Positions 24,022 through 32,924 are shown, counted from the stretch's first letter. The stretch: DNA of 64,000 bases from Streptomyces pristinaespiralis (GCF_001278075.1 NZ_CP011340.1:4774001-4838000), one strand, 5' to 3'. Translations and numbers: made by a program. Notes: generated from the letters alone by a model not told the origin.

Positions 24022-26280
24022 TCACGCGGCCTTGAAGCCACGCAGGCGCAGCGAGTTGGCGACGACGAAGACGGAGGAGAAGGCCATGGCGGCTCCGGCG
24101 ATCATGGGGTTGAGGAGGCCGGCGGCGGCGAGGGGGAGGGCGGCGACGTTGTAGGCGAAGGCCCAGAAGAGGTTGGACCTGATGGTGCCGAGGGTCTTGC
24201 GGGAGAGGCGGATGGCGTCGGCGGCGGCGGTGAGGTCGCCGCGGACGAGGGTGAGGTCGCCTGCTTCGATGGCGGCGTCGGTGCCGGTGCCCATGGCGAG
24301 GCCGAGGTCGGCCTGGGCGAGGGCGGCGGCGTCGTTGACGCCGTCGCCGACCATGGCGACGCTGCGGCCTTCCGCCTGGAGGCGCTTGACGACGTTCACC
24401 TTGTCCTCGGGCATGACCTCCGCGATCACGTCGTCGGGGGAGATGCCGACCTCGGCGGCCACGCTCCTGGCGACGGCCTCGTTGTCGCCGGTGAGGAGGA
24501 TCGGGGTCAGGCCGAGGGCCCGCAGGCGGCGGACCGCCTCCGCGCTGGTGTCCTTGACGGCGTCAGCGACCTCGAGGACCGCGCGCACCTCGCCGTCCCA
24601 GGCGACGGTGATCGCGGTGCGGCCGGCGGCCTCCGCGTCGTGCTTGGCGCGGGCGAGGTCTGCGGGCAGTTCCATCGCCCAGTCGTGGAGCAGCTTCTCG
24701 CGGCCCACGAGGACGGCGTGCCCGTCGACGACGCCCTGGACGCCGAGGCCGGGGACGTTCGCGAAGTCCTCGGGGGTGGGCAGGCTGCCGAGCTTCTCCG
24801 CCGCCCCGGTGGCGACGGCCTGGGCGATGGGGTGCTCGGAGGCGTTCTCCAGCGCACCGGCCAGCCGCAGCACCTCGGTCTCCTCGGTGCCGTCGGCGGT
24901 GTGCACGGCGAGCAGGGTCATCCGGCCGGTGGTGACGGTGCCGGTCTTGTCGAGGACGATCGTGTCGACCTTGCGGGTGGTCTCCAGGACCTCGGGGCCC
25001 TTGATCAGGATGCCGAGCTGCGCGCCGCGGCCGGTGCCGACCATCAGCGCGGTCGGCGTGGCGAGGCCCAGGGCGCAGGGGCAGGCGATGATCAGGACGG
25101 CGACGGCTGCGGTGAACGCGGCGGTCAGGCCGGAGCCGTTGCCGAGCCAGAAGCCCAGGGTGCCGAGGGCGAGGGCGATGACGACCGGGACGAACACGGC
25201 GGAGATCCTGTCGGCGAGGCGCTGGGCCGCGGCCTTGCCGTTCTGCGCGTCCTCGACGAGCTTCGCCATCCGTGCGAGCTGGGTGTCGGCGCCGACGCGG
25301 GTGGCTTCGACGACGAGGCGGCCGCCGGCGTTCAGGGTGGCGCCGGTGACGGTGTCGCCGACCGAGACCTCGACCGGGACGGACTCGCCGGTGAGCATCG
25401 AGGCGTCGACGGCGGAGGCGCCCTCCACCACGGTGCCGTCGGTGGCGATCTTCTCGCCCGGCCGGACGAGGAACCGGTCCCCGGTCCTCAGCTCGGAGGT
25501 CGGGATCGTCTCCTGTCGGCCGTCGCGCAGCACGGTCACGTCCTTGGCGCCCAGCTCCAGCAGCGCCTTCAGCGCCGCGCCCGCCCGGCGCTTCGAGCGG
25601 GCCTCGAAGTACCGTCCGGCCAGGATGAACGCGGTGACGCCGGCCGCCGCCTCCAGGTAGATGTTCCCCGCCCCGTCACTGCGGGCGATCGTGAACTCGA
25701 AGGGGTGCGTCATGCCGGGGGTGCCGGCGGTGCCGAAGAACAGCGCCCACAGCGACCACAGGAACGCGGCCGACGTGCCGACCGAGATCAGCGTGTCCAT
25801 CGTCGCCGCGCCGTGCTTCGCGTTCGTCCACGCCGCCCGGTGGAAGGGCCAGGCCGCGTAGGTGACGACCGGGGCGGCCAGGGTCAGACTCAGCCACTGC
25901 CAGTACTCGATCTGCAGCGCGGGGACCATCGCCATCGCGACCACCGGCACCGCGAGCACCACCGCGGTCACCAGCCGCTGCCGCAGCGGGGTCAGCCCGT
26001 CGTCCGCCGGGGCCCCGTCCTGTGCTGCGGGCCCGCCCTCGGTGGGTGGGGGCGCGGGCTCGGCGGCGGTGTAGCCCGTGGCCTCCACCGTGGCGATCAG
26101 ATCGGCGACGGCGGTGCCCTCCGCGAAGGAGACCTTCGCCTTCTCCGTGGCGTAGTTGACGGTCGCCTCGACCCCTTCCATGCGGTTGAGCTTCTTCTCG
26201 ATGCGCGCGGCGCAGGAGGCGCACGTCATGCCACCGATGGCGAGCTCTACGGAGCGGGTTTCGGTCGCGGTCTGCGGCAT
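24022..26280 (-). CDS. copA: Copper-translocating P1B-type ATPase
   Basis: The 752-residue protein has one N-terminal heavy-metal-binding domain ([21 protein letters not shown]; metal ligands Cys20 and Cys23) and then eight predicted helices. The transmembrane metal site CPCALG lies near residue 400, and the phosphorylation site [12 protein letters not shown] has Asp at about 443. The SEHPIAQA nucleotide-binding motif and hinge [26 protein letters not shown] follow. The CPC motif plus CxxC domain indicates Cu(I) export across the cytoplasmic membrane. The start ATG 26280 is 22 bp downstream of a CsoR-like palindrome, indicating copper-induced expression. A strong terminator follows the stop. 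No copZ or csoR gene is adjacent in the window. Confidence 0.95.
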   Translation of the reverse strand: MPQTATETRSVELAIGGMTCASCAARIEKKLNRMEGVEATVNYATEKAKVSFAEGTAVADLIATVEATGYTAAEPAPPPTEGGPAAQDGAPADDGLTPLRQRLVTAVVLAVPVVAMAMVPALQIEYWQWLSLTLAAPVVTYAAWPFHRAAWTNAKHGAATMDTLISVGTSAAFLWSLWALFFGTAGTPGMTHPFEFTIARSDGAGNIYLEAAAGVTAFILAGRYFEARSKRRAGAALKALLELGAKDVTVLRDGRQETIPTSELRTGDRFLVRPGEKIATDGTVVEGASAVDASMLTGESVPVEVSVGDTVTGATLNAGGRLVVEATRVGADTQLARMAKLVEDAQNGKAAAQRLADRISAVFVPVVIALALGTLGFWLGNGSGLTAAFTAAVAVLIIACPCALGLATPTALMVGTGRGAQLGILIKGPEVLETTRKVDTIVLDKTGTVTTGRMTLLAVHTADGTEETEVLRLAGALENASEHPIAQAVATGAAEKLGSLPTPEDFANVPGLGVQGVVDGHAVLVGREKLLHDWAMELPADLARAKHDAEAAGRTAITVAWDGEVRAVLEVADAVKDTSAEAVRRLRALGLTPILLTGDNEAVARSVAAEVGISPDDVIAEVMPEDKVNVVKRLQAEGRSVAMVGDGVNDAAALAQADLGLAMGTGTDAAIEAGDLTLVRGDLTAAADAIRLSRKTLGTIRSNLFWAFAYNVAALPLAAAGLLNPMIAGAAMAFSSVFVVANSLRLRGFKAA

Positions 26281-26302
26281 GGTGTCTCCTCGGCCTCTTC
26301 TT

Positions 26303-26321
26303 GATACCCCCTGGGGGTATC
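26303..26321. promoter_or_regulatory. CsoR-type copper operator
   Basis: GATACCCCCTGGGGGTATC is a perfect 19-base palindrome immediately upstream of the copper ATPase start. It has the ATACCC and GGGTAT arms of known CsoR operators. A second TATACCCCC half-site lies at about 26337-26345 and may extend the bound region or be part of the promoter. CsoR represses copper-export genes until it binds Cu(I). The csoR gene itself is not in the window. Confidence 0.8.
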
Positions 26322-26427
26322 TTCGTCGTCTTCATGTATACCCCCGCCCCGTACTGGATGCAAGCCCGCTTCCCGGAAAGGATCAGGGGTGCGGCTGCCG
26401 TCCGGGCCGCCGAGCATTAGGCTGGTC

Positions 26428-26443
26428 AATGGACTAGACCTGT
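26428..26443. promoter_or_regulatory. DasR-like site (dre) before cutC
   Basis: AATGGACTAGACCTGT agrees at 12 of 16 positions, by my count, with the DasR-responsive element ACTGGTCTAGACCACT known from Streptomyces GlcNAc-regulated genes. It lies 23 bp before the cutC ATG, in a position able to block transcription or initiation. DasR senses amino-sugar phosphates. Whether it binds here is untested. Confidence 0.4.
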
Positions 26444-26466
26444 CGGAGCCTGGAGGAATGGGTCCC

Positions 26467-27165
26467 ATGAGCAACCGTGTACTCCTTGAGGTGATCGCCC
26501 TCGACGCGCAGGACGCGGTCGCTGCCCGGTCCGGAGGGGCCGACCGGCTGGAGCTGATCACCGACATCGCGGCCGACGGGCTGACGCCGCCGGTCGCCAC
26601 CTTCAAGGCGATCCGCGCGGCCGTCGACATCCCGCTGCGCGTGATGCTCCGCCTCTCCGACGGCTTCGCGGCCGGCGGGCCGGCGGACGTGGACGCCCTG
26701 GTCCGGGCCGCGGAGGAACTGCGCGAGGCGGGGGCGGACGAGTTCGTCCTCGGCTTCCTCGACGACCACGGGCTGCCGGACCTCGTCACGATCGAACGGC
26801 TGCTGGCCGTCGTCGACGGTTGCCGCTGGACCTTCCACCGCGCGATCGACCACGCGGCGGACCGGGACGCCCTGCGCAAGCAGCTCGCCGACCTGCCCGG
26901 ACTCGACACGTATCTGACGGCCGGTTCCGCCGCGGGCGTCGACGACGGCATGCGCACGCTCCTCGCCGAGGCCGCGCGGCACGGTGAACCGGGCTACGAG
27001 CCGCAGCTCCTGGTGGGCGGGGGCCTGCGTCTGGACCACGTCCCGGCTCTGCGGCAGGCGGGCCTGACGGGCTTCCACATCGGCGGCGCGGCCCGGCCCG
27101 GCGGATGGTCGGCGCCCGTGGACCCGACGGCGGTCCGCGAATGGCGCGCCGCGCTGGACGCGTAG
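26467..27165 (+). CDS. cutC: CutC-family protein
   Basis: The 232-residue protein matches CutC throughout. It has LLEVIALDAQDAVAARSGGADRLELITDIAADGLTPPVATFKAI, a central DEFVLGFLDDHGLPDLVTIERLL, CRWTFHRAIDH and LLVGGGLRLDHVPALRQAGLTGFHIGGAAR, as expected of a TIM barrel. CutC was named for copper sensitivity in E. coli, but its enzymatic role is not settled. I chose ATG 26467 because GGAGG (26452-26456) then has good spacing; the ATG at 26458 would be too close. It is divergent from copA, and the gap carries the CsoR-like operator and the DasR-like site. Confidence 0.93.
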   Translation: MSNRVLLEVIALDAQDAVAARSGGADRLELITDIAADGLTPPVATFKAIRAAVDIPLRVMLRLSDGFAAGGPADVDALVRAAEELREAGADEFVLGFLDDHGLPDLVTIERLLAVVDGCRWTFHRAIDHAADRDALRKQLADLPGLDTYLTAGSAAGVDDGMRTLLAEAARHGEPGYEPQLLVGGGLRLDHVPALRQAGLTGFHIGGAARPGGWSAPVDPTAVREWRAALDA

Positions 27166-27194
27166 CGCGCCGGAGACGCGGTGGGCCCTGCCGG

Positions 27195-27305
27195 GCCCGG
27201 TCTCCTCGCCCGGTCCGGGCCGACCCCGGCCGGGCCCGTCGCCTGTCCGGGCCCACCGCCCGGTCCGGGCCCACCGCCCGGTCCGGGCCGACCGCCCGGC
27301 CGGGG
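27195..27305. repeat. Short tandem repeats, CCGCCCGGTCCGGGCC units
   Basis: The gap after cutC contains about four to five copies of a unit near CCGCCCGGTCCGGGCC plus CA or GA, roughly 18 bp apart. Each contains a self-complementary CCCGG..CCGGG core. Such GC-rich hairpins probably end transcription of cutC and of the convergent HelD-like gene, which ends at 27356. No coding signal is seen. Confidence 0.6.
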
Positions 27306-27355
27306 GTCCGGCCCGCGCCCGTGCCGGCCGGGGTCGGCCCGGGTGGGGTCGGGTC

Positions 27356-29422
27356 TCAGGCCAGTTGGGGTGGGAGCGGCGTCGCGTGGACGACCGTGAG
27401 GCCGGAGACGGCGCGGGTCAGGGACACGTACAGGCGGCGCAGCCCCGTACGGAGGTCCGGTTCGTCGGTGATGACCGACGACGGCTCGTCGAGGACCACG
27501 TAGTCGTACTCCAGGCCCTTCGCCAGCGACGCGGGGACGAGGGTGAGACGCGCCTCGGCGGTGGTCTCCTCGCCGGGCGAGAGGTACGGGAGATCCGCCG
27601 CGGCCAGCGCGGCGGAGAGCGCCGGGACACGGCTGTCCGCCGCGATCAGCCCGATCGACCCCTCGTTGCGGAGGGATTCCGTGCACGCCGCGACGACCGC
27701 CGCGTCGAGGTCCGCGGCGTCCGCGACCTCGCGGACCTCGAGGGAGCCGGGGGACTCGCGGACCGAGGAGACCGGCGCCAGGCCGGGGGACATGTGCGGA
27801 AGCAGGCGCGACGCGTAGGCGATCACCTCGCGGGGGACGCGGAAACCCGCGGTCAGCTCCTCGACGACCGCTTCCGGCTTGCCGAGGTGGGTCAGCGCCT
27901 CCGCCCATGAGGCGGTCGCCCAGGGCGTCGTGCCCTGCGCGAGGTCGCCGAGGACCGTCGCCGACCCCGTCGAGCAGCGGCGGCCCACCGCGCGGTACTG
28001 CATCGGGGACAGGTCCTGCGCCTCGTCGAGGACGACATGGCCCAGTGACTGGGTGCGCTGCACCAGGTCCGTCGCCTCGTCGATCAGCACCGCGTCCGCC
28101 GCCGACCACTTCGCGGACCGCACGCTGCGAGCGGGCTTCGCCGGCAGGATCGTGGCCTGCTCGTCCGGCGTGAGGATGCCTTCCGCGTGCGTGGCGAGGA
28201 ACTCCCCGTCGGAGAGCAGCCGCAGCACGAGCTTCGCCGGATCGACCGGCGGCCAGATCGCCTTGACCGCCGCCTTGACGGCGGGGTTGCGGGCGACGGC
28301 ATCCTGGACCCGGTCGTCGGGCGCCTCGCCCGCCTCTTCCATGCGGACCAGCACGGTGTGCGCGATCCGCTGGGGGAGGGCGTCGCGGGCGGCTCCGTAG
28401 CGGATGTCGCGGTCGAGCAACTCGCGGACGATCTCCTCGAGTTCGTACGCCGGGATCCGCCAGCGCCGCGATCCGCGCACCACGACCAGCGGCTCCGTCG
28501 GCATCGTGACGTGGGAGCGGACCGCGCGCCGCAGGACCTGCGCCATCCGGGCGTCGCCCTTGACGACGGCCGCCGCGGCGGTGTCCCGGCCGCGGACCTC
28601 CACGTGTCCCACCAGGTCGTCGACCGTGGCCTGCTTGACCTCCAGCTCGCCGAGGGCGGGCAGGACCTGCTCGATGTAGTGGAGGAAGGAACGGTTCGGC
28701 CCGATGACCAGGGTGCCGGTGCGCGCCAGGCGTTCCCGGTGCGCGTAGAGGAGGTACGCGACACGGTGCAGACCGACGGCCGTCTTTCCGGTGCCCGGTC
28801 CGCCCTGCACGCAGACCGTGCCGGACAGCCCGCTGCGCACGATCTCGTCCTGCTCGGGCTGGATCGTCGCGACGATGTCCCGCATGGGGCCGACGCGCGG
28901 CCGCTCGATCTCCGCCTGGAGGAGCCTCGAGGTCTGCTCGGTCTCCGACGGGTCGGTGAGGTGTTCGTCCTCGTACGCCGTGAGGTCGCCGCCGGTGTAG
29001 CCGAAGCGCCGGCGGAGGCCGACGTCCTGCGGGTCCTTGCGCGAGGCCCGGTAGAAGGGCTGGGAGACCGGCGCGCGCCAGTCGATGACCATGGGGTCGC
29101 CGGCGGCGTCATGGACGTGCCGGCGGCCGATGTAGAACCGCCGGCCCTCCTGCGTGGTGGGCAGGTAGTCGAGGCGGCCGAAGAAGAGCGGGGTGTGGGA
29201 CAGGTCGGCGAGCGCCTTGATGCGGTCCTCGATCTGCGACTGGAGGACGGCGGCGTTGACCCAGTTCGCGGTGACGTCCCTGATGTCTAGGGACTGGACG
29301 TCCTCGCGCATCGCACGCAGGGCGGACCGCGACGCGGCGAGGTGCGCCCGCTCACGGGAGAGCGGGTCGTCCCCGTCGGTGGGCACGGTGGATACGTCGG
29401 GTACAGGGGCGTGCGCGGGCAC
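27356..29422 (-). CDS. HelD/UvrD-like ATPase (RNA-polymerase-associated helicase family)
   Basis: I chose GTG 29422 (688 residues) because GGAGG sits 6 nt ahead of it; a GTG at 29452 lacks a ribosome site. The N-terminal coiled-coil arm (SRERAHLAASRSALRAMREDVQSLD) is typical of HelD proteins. Walker A GGPGTGKT (residues 207-214) and the Q-like motif TIQPEQDEIVR follow. Walker B is VVLDEAQDLSPMQ, and the late motifs include GLEYDYVVLDEPS and GLRRLYVSLTRA. HelD proteins remove stalled RNA polymerase from DNA; one actinobacterial branch (HelR) gives rifampicin tolerance. No rifamycin-associated element was seen upstream, so the resistance role is not supported here. ATTGTA at 29554-29559 could be a -10 (TACAAT on the minus strand). 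Confidence 0.9.
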   Translation of the reverse strand: MPAHAPVPDVSTVPTDGDDPLSRERAHLAASRSALRAMREDVQSLDIRDVTANWVNAAVLQSQIEDRIKALADLSHTPLFFGRLDYLPTTQEGRRFYIGRRHVHDAAGDPMVIDWRAPVSQPFYRASRKDPQDVGLRRRFGYTGGDLTAYEDEHLTDPSETEQTSRLLQAEIERPRVGPMRDIVATIQPEQDEIVRSGLSGTVCVQGGPGTGKTAVGLHRVAYLLYAHRERLARTGTLVIGPNRSFLHYIEQVLPALGELEVKQATVDDLVGHVEVRGRDTAAAAVVKGDARMAQVLRRAVRSHVTMPTEPLVVVRGSRRWRIPAYELEEIVRELLDRDIRYGAARDALPQRIAHTVLVRMEEAGEAPDDRVQDAVARNPAVKAAVKAIWPPVDPAKLVLRLLSDGEFLATHAEGILTPDEQATILPAKPARSVRSAKWSAADAVLIDEATDLVQRTQSLGHVVLDEAQDLSPMQYRAVGRRCSTGSATVLGDLAQGTTPWATASWAEALTHLGKPEAVVEELTAGFRVPREVIAYASRLLPHMSPGLAPVSSVRESPGSLEVREVADAADLDAAVVAACTESLRNEGSIGLIAADSRVPALSAALAAADLPYLSPGEETTAEARLTLVPASLAKGLEYDYVVLDEPSSVITDEPDLRTGLRRLYVSLTRAVSGLTVVHATPLPPQLA

Positions 29423-29776
29423 GGGTTGCCTCCGGCTGAGCTGCGTGATCACGACATGGCGGACCGGCCGGTTTCCGTCCGGGCGGCGGCTCTCCTCGGG
29501 GGAGGCGGGGGAAGACCCCGGGCTGCGGACAGGCGACCTGGGGCGAGCCCGCGATTGTAGTGGGGCGGGCGAGGGGGACGCGAACGGTTTTCGCGGGGTC
29601 CGCCGGCGCGCTCGCCCGTGCGGAGCGGGAGCATTTCCGGCGTCTTGTCGCCGTCGCCGCCGAGAACCTTCTACGCGAGACCCCGAGCAGTCATACGATC
29701 ACTCCGCATTACTCGTCCGTCACGTACGGACCGCGCGGCCTGACCAGCCGCCGCATTTCCGGATCGGAGGGGGAAC
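29423..29776. other. Intergenic region upstream of HelD-like gene, no gene seen
   Basis: This 354-bp stretch lies between the minus-strand HelD-like gene and a possible small plus-strand ORF. The minus strand carries TACAAT (29559-29554) as a plausible -10 for the helicase gene. The plus strand between 29640 and 29740 is comparatively AT-richer and may hold a promoter for the ABC operon. No recognisable coding sequence was found. Confidence 0.45.
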
Positions 29777-30025
29777 GTGACCACGAAGTGCAGGACCGTC
29801 ATGCCATCTGCGAGGTGGCTTCCGGGGAAGCAGCCACGTCACCGGGGTGACGAGAAACGCGGCAATGTCGCGACGACTGTCTTTTCCGGCTTCTCCGCTC
29901 ATCCGGCGGAGGACGGAAGTGGAACCGACAGGTCCCGGTGCGTGGGGCTGCAGCTCAGGAATAAGCGCTCGGGTCTTCCGGAGCCGGTGACCTTCTGGAC
30001 ATGCCGTGCCACTTCGCTTCACTGA
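29777..30025 (+). CDS. Possible small ORF ahead of the ABC operon
   Basis: An 82-codon frame begins at GTG 29777 behind an excellent ribosome site (GGAGGGGGAAC) and ends at 30025, overlapping the ABC ATPase start by 20 bp. The translation (for example VTTKCRTVMPSARWLPGKQPRHRGDEKRG at its start) has no signal peptide or family signature. Third-codon-position GC is much lower than in neighbouring genes, so it could be a leader peptide coupled to the ABC gene, a decaying gene or chance. The strong ribosome site is the only positive evidence. Confidence 0.28.
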   Translation: MTTKCRTVMPSARWLPGKQPRHRGDEKRGNVATTVFSGFSAHPAEDGSGTDRSRCVGLQLRNKRSGLPEPVTFWTCRATSLH

Positions 30026-30749
30026 ATGTTCCTTCGCCTACCGTGCGGGGGTCCCTGTCCTTGATGGCCTGACACTGGAGTTCCCGGCGGGGTGCACCGT
30101 GCTGTTGGGGCCCAACGGGGCCGGGAAGTCGACTCTGTTGTCGCTGGGGGCCTCCGTCCTCGCCCCGGCCTCCGGACGTGTGCAGCTGGGGAGGATGTGC
30201 AGCACGGACAGGCGTCACCGCGGTGAATACCGGCGCAGGGTCGGGTGGTTGCCCCAGAACGTGAAACCCGTGCCGTCGCTGACGGTGCGGGAACAGGCCG
30301 CCTATGCCGGCTGGCTGAAGGGGCTGTCGAGGTCTGACGCGTGGGAACGTTCTGCGAGGGCGTTGGACCAGGTCCGGCTCGCCGAGTTGGCGGGTCGTCG
30401 CAGTCACGAGCTGTCCGGTGGCCAGATGCGACGGCTCGGAATCGCGCAGTCGCTGATTCACGACGCCCAAGTCGTGTTGCTCGATGAGCCGACGGCCGGC
30501 CTCGACCCCGTACAGCGTGGCGTCTTCCGCGAATTGGTGGCGGAACTGTCGGAATCCGTCAGTTTCGTCGTGTCCACTCACCAGACGGAGGATCTCGCCG
30601 ACGTCTATGAAAGCGTCATCGTCTTCGACCGGGGACAGGTGGCATTCCAAGGGACGGTGAGGGACTTCTTCGCGCGGGCTCCGGAAGGTGTGCCGGTCGA
30701 GCGCCGGGCCGAGAGCGCCTATCGCGGCCTTGTCCGTGGGGAGGTCTGA
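30006..30749 (+). CDS. ABC transporter ATP-binding protein
   Basis: The 247-residue protein starts at GTG 30006 (VPLRFTECSFAYRAGVPVLDGLTLEFPAG). Motifs are Walker A LLGPNGAGKST, Q-loop GWLPQNVKPVPSLTV, signature ELSGGQMRRLGIAQSL, Walker B VVLLDEPTAGLDPVQRG and switch His in VSTHQTEDLAD. This is the ABC-2/drug-export type of nucleotide-binding domain (CcmA-like). A partner membrane protein begins 3 bp after the stop. The codons in this operon are less GC-rich at the third position than elsewhere in the window. Confidence 0.9.
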   Translation: MPLRFTECSFAYRAGVPVLDGLTLEFPAGCTVLLGPNGAGKSTLLSLGASVLAPASGRVQLGRMCSTDRRHRGEYRRRVGWLPQNVKPVPSLTVREQAAYAGWLKGLSRSDAWERSARALDQVRLAELAGRRSHELSGGQMRRLGIAQSLIHDAQVVLLDEPTAGLDPVQRGVFRELVAELSESVSFVVSTHQTEDLADVYESVIVFDRGQVAFQGTVRDFFARAPEGVPVERRAESAYRGLVRGEV

Positions 30750-30752
30750 CCC

Positions 30753-32009
30753 ATGCGTCTGGGGACACTTCTCCGGTCGGGGCCGGCTGCCTGGCTTGCT
30801 CCGGTCATGGTCCCGGTCTTGTTCTGGTTCGGCGTGCAGAACACGGAATCGGTGATTCAGTACTGGGAATCCGCGACTGCCCAGTCGTTGATCGTGCTCG
30901 GTTTCGTCAGTGCGGGGTGCGGCGCGTGTGCCGCTTGGGAGTCCGCGAGGATCCACCGCGCGGAGGTCGACAATTGGGCTCCCGTCCGCGGTCGCCTTCA
31001 TATCGCCTGGCTGCATCTCGCCCCTGTCGCGGTTCTTGGTCTGCTGGGTGTGCTGGCGAGTCTCGCGGCATTTTCTTCCACCGCTCTGGGCGCGCCCGGT
31101 TTCCCGAGCCTGGGAATACTGGTCACGGCTTACGCGGTCGTGGTGTCCCACATCGCGCTCGGTTGGCTCGTGGGACCGCTGATGCCGCGCGTTCTCGGAG
31201 CAGCGGTCATGCTCGTCTTCGGCTATCTCTGGGGGTTTTGGCCCGCCGCGATCGGTGAGCTGCCCTGGCTGCGACACCTCAACGGCCAGGGGATGAGTGA
31301 GTGCTGCGGCCTCGACCAGACCGCCTCGCTCCGCAGCATGGCGGCCACCGTCCTCTTCTCCGCCGGGCTTGTCGCTGCCGCTCTGATCGCCGTCGCTCTC
31401 AACAACAGGCGCCGCCGCGACATGGGTTATGCCGTCTCGGCGGCTGCCGTCGGCACTGTCGGCGCCCTGGTCCTGGCGGTGCCGCTCGAATTCCGGGGCG
31501 TGCAGGCCCGCGACCCTGAACTTCGGAGGTGCACGGGGACACGCGTCCAGGTCTGCGTATGGCCTGAGCAGTACGACCGGGAGGACGACATGGTCCGCTG
31601 GGCGCAGGACACCGGGAAGCGCCTGGGCGAAGTAGGCGTCACCCCGGCGGCGCGCGTCGAGTTCGGGGAACCGCACCCTTCGGAGAGCGTGGTCCGGGCG
31701 ACCACGGCGACCAGCGTCCTGCCGAGCGCACCTCCGGACTGCGCTGCGATGCCCGGCGCCGAGTATCCGGGAGATGCCGCGCACAGCGCGATCTACGCCT
31801 GGCTGTCGCTCACTGCGGGGGAGCCGGAGGAGGAGTTGGTTCAGCACTGGCCGTCCGAGGCCGTGGCCCTCGCCCGGCAGGTGCGCGGGCTGTCCGCTGA
31901 TGAGCAACACGCATGGTACGAGCGCAATATGCGGTCCGTTCTGGACTGCTCGGTGAAGCCGGACCTCCGTCCGGCCTCCTTCCGGCAAGAGGGCGGGGAG
32001 AAGCCGTGA
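30753..32009 (+). CDS. ABC-associated membrane protein with extracytoplasmic Cys-containing domain
   Basis: This is a 418-residue protein behind GGGGAGG, 3 bp after the ATPase stop. About six hydrophobic helices occupy residues 10-250 (for example LAPVMVPVLFWFGVQ, LGILVTAYAVVVSHIALGWLVG, AVMLVFGYLWGFWP and VSAAAVGTVGALVLAVPL). A soluble C-terminal domain of about 165 residues follows, with conserved-looking cysteines (RRCTGTRVQVCVWPEQYDRE, PPDCAAMPG, RSVLDCSV). It is likely the membrane partner of the upstream ATPase. The cysteine-bearing tail would lie outside the cell and could be disulfide-bonded. No named family was recognised. The stop overlaps the next gene (GTGA at 32006-32009). Confidence 0.75.
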   Translation: MRLGTLLRSGPAAWLAPVMVPVLFWFGVQNTESVIQYWESATAQSLIVLGFVSAGCGACAAWESARIHRAEVDNWAPVRGRLHIAWLHLAPVAVLGLLGVLASLAAFSSTALGAPGFPSLGILVTAYAVVVSHIALGWLVGPLMPRVLGAAVMLVFGYLWGFWPAAIGELPWLRHLNGQGMSECCGLDQTASLRSMAATVLFSAGLVAAALIAVALNNRRRRDMGYAVSAAAVGTVGALVLAVPLEFRGVQARDPELRRCTGTRVQVCVWPEQYDREDDMVRWAQDTGKRLGEVGVTPAARVEFGEPHPSESVVRATTATSVLPSAPPDCAAMPGAEYPGDAAHSAIYAWLSLTAGEPEEELVQHWPSEAVALARQVRGLSADEQHAWYERNMRSVLDCSVKPDLRPASFRQEGGEKP

Positions 32010-32596
32010 CCTGGTGGCTCCGCGTGCACATGGTGCACCTGTCCTTTGCGTGCGTGCCGGCCTGTTTCGTCCTCGCGCCCCTGCTCGCCGGGTCCGCGCT
32101 TCCCGTTCCGTCCCTCATGGGCGGCTTCGGGGCCGGCATCCCGCTGCCCCTGGTACTCCCGGTGGCTCCCGTCTGCGTCCTGCTGCATGCGATGAGCAGG
32201 GCTCCTGCGGAGGCGGATGTCACCGCTGTCAGGCCGGTCGGGTCGTACCGGACCTTCCTGTTCGGATGCGTCGCCCTCGTCACGGTGTCACTGGGACTGA
32301 TCGAGGCCCAGTGGCTCGACTTCGGCCTCGGCCTGGGCACGGCACGGAACCTTGTCGGGTACCTCGGGGTGGGCCTGATCGTCCAGCACTTCCTGGGCTC
32401 GATGTACGGTCCGCCGGCCGTCGCCGCCGTCCCTGTTGTCTGCGCGCTCATCGGCCTGGGACCGGGCCGAAGGCCGTATCCGTGGGCCTGGCCTCTGCAT
32501 GAGGGCGCCTCTGTCCTCGCGGCGGCCGCGGCGCTCGGCCTCTTTGCCGTCGGAGCAGTCCTGGGTCCGAGGCGGACCGCGGAGTCACACCCGTAG
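32006..32596 (+). CDS. Small integral membrane protein of the ABC operon
   Basis: The 196-residue protein begins at GTG 32006, coupled to the preceding gene by a GTGA overlap. It consists of about six hydrophobic helices (VHLSFACVPACFVLAPLLAG, IPLPLVLPVAPVCVLLHAM, FLFGCVALVTVSLGLIEAQWL and others) with short loops. It is probably a second membrane subunit of the three-gene ABC system (ATPase, permease with external domain, small membrane protein). What the system exports or senses cannot be told from sequence. Confidence 0.72.
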   Translation: MTWWLRVHMVHLSFACVPACFVLAPLLAGSALPVPSLMGGFGAGIPLPLVLPVAPVCVLLHAMSRAPAEADVTAVRPVGSYRTFLFGCVALVTVSLGLIEAQWLDFGLGLGTARNLVGYLGVGLIVQHFLGSMYGPPAVAAVPVVCALIGLGPGRRPYPWAWPLHEGASVLAAAAALGLFAVGAVLGPRRTAESHP

Positions 32597-32713
32597 GGAC
32601 GGCGGGGTCATTCCCGTAGGGGACGCGCTCTGCCTGGAGTAGTACGTGGAGCGCGTGACGGTTCACCCCGCAGCCCGATGCTCCGAGGGGGTGACGCGCA
32701 GCACCATGGACGC

Positions 32714-32896
32714 ATGACCACAGCGATCCTCACCCCGGGAACCACCCGCCACACAGCCGCCGCGAGCGGTGCCGGTGACAGTCGGCACCACCGCGTGGGC
32801 AACGCCCTGCGCGCGGTCAGGGTCTTCGCGGGCGCCGTCTTCAGCGTCGCCGTCCTCGGCGAGTACGCGGAGGAGGCCGGCGTCCGCCGCCGCTGA
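32714..32896 (+). CDS. Small hypothetical protein (60 residues)
   Basis: This is a short frame from ATG 32714 with a Thr/Ala/His-rich start (MTTAILTPGTTRHTAAAS) and a better structured C-terminal half (NALRAVRVFAGAVFSVAVLGEYAEEAGVRRR) that could be one amphipathic or membrane-associated helix. GC3 is high and consistent with coding. The ribosome site is weak, and I do not recognise the family. It is immediately followed by a tandem repeat array. Confidence 0.45.
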   Translation: MTTAILTPGTTRHTAAASGAGDSRHHRVGNALRAVRVFAGAVFSVAVLGEYAEEAGVRRR

Positions 32897-32924
32897 GCCC
32901 GCGGCGTCGGTGACGACGGCCCCG

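Noticed and set aside
27423..29452. Rifamycin-associated element or helR identity
   Set aside because: No palindrome near GGGGCTTGCGGCAAGGCCC was found upstream of the HelD-like gene, so no resistance annotation is given.
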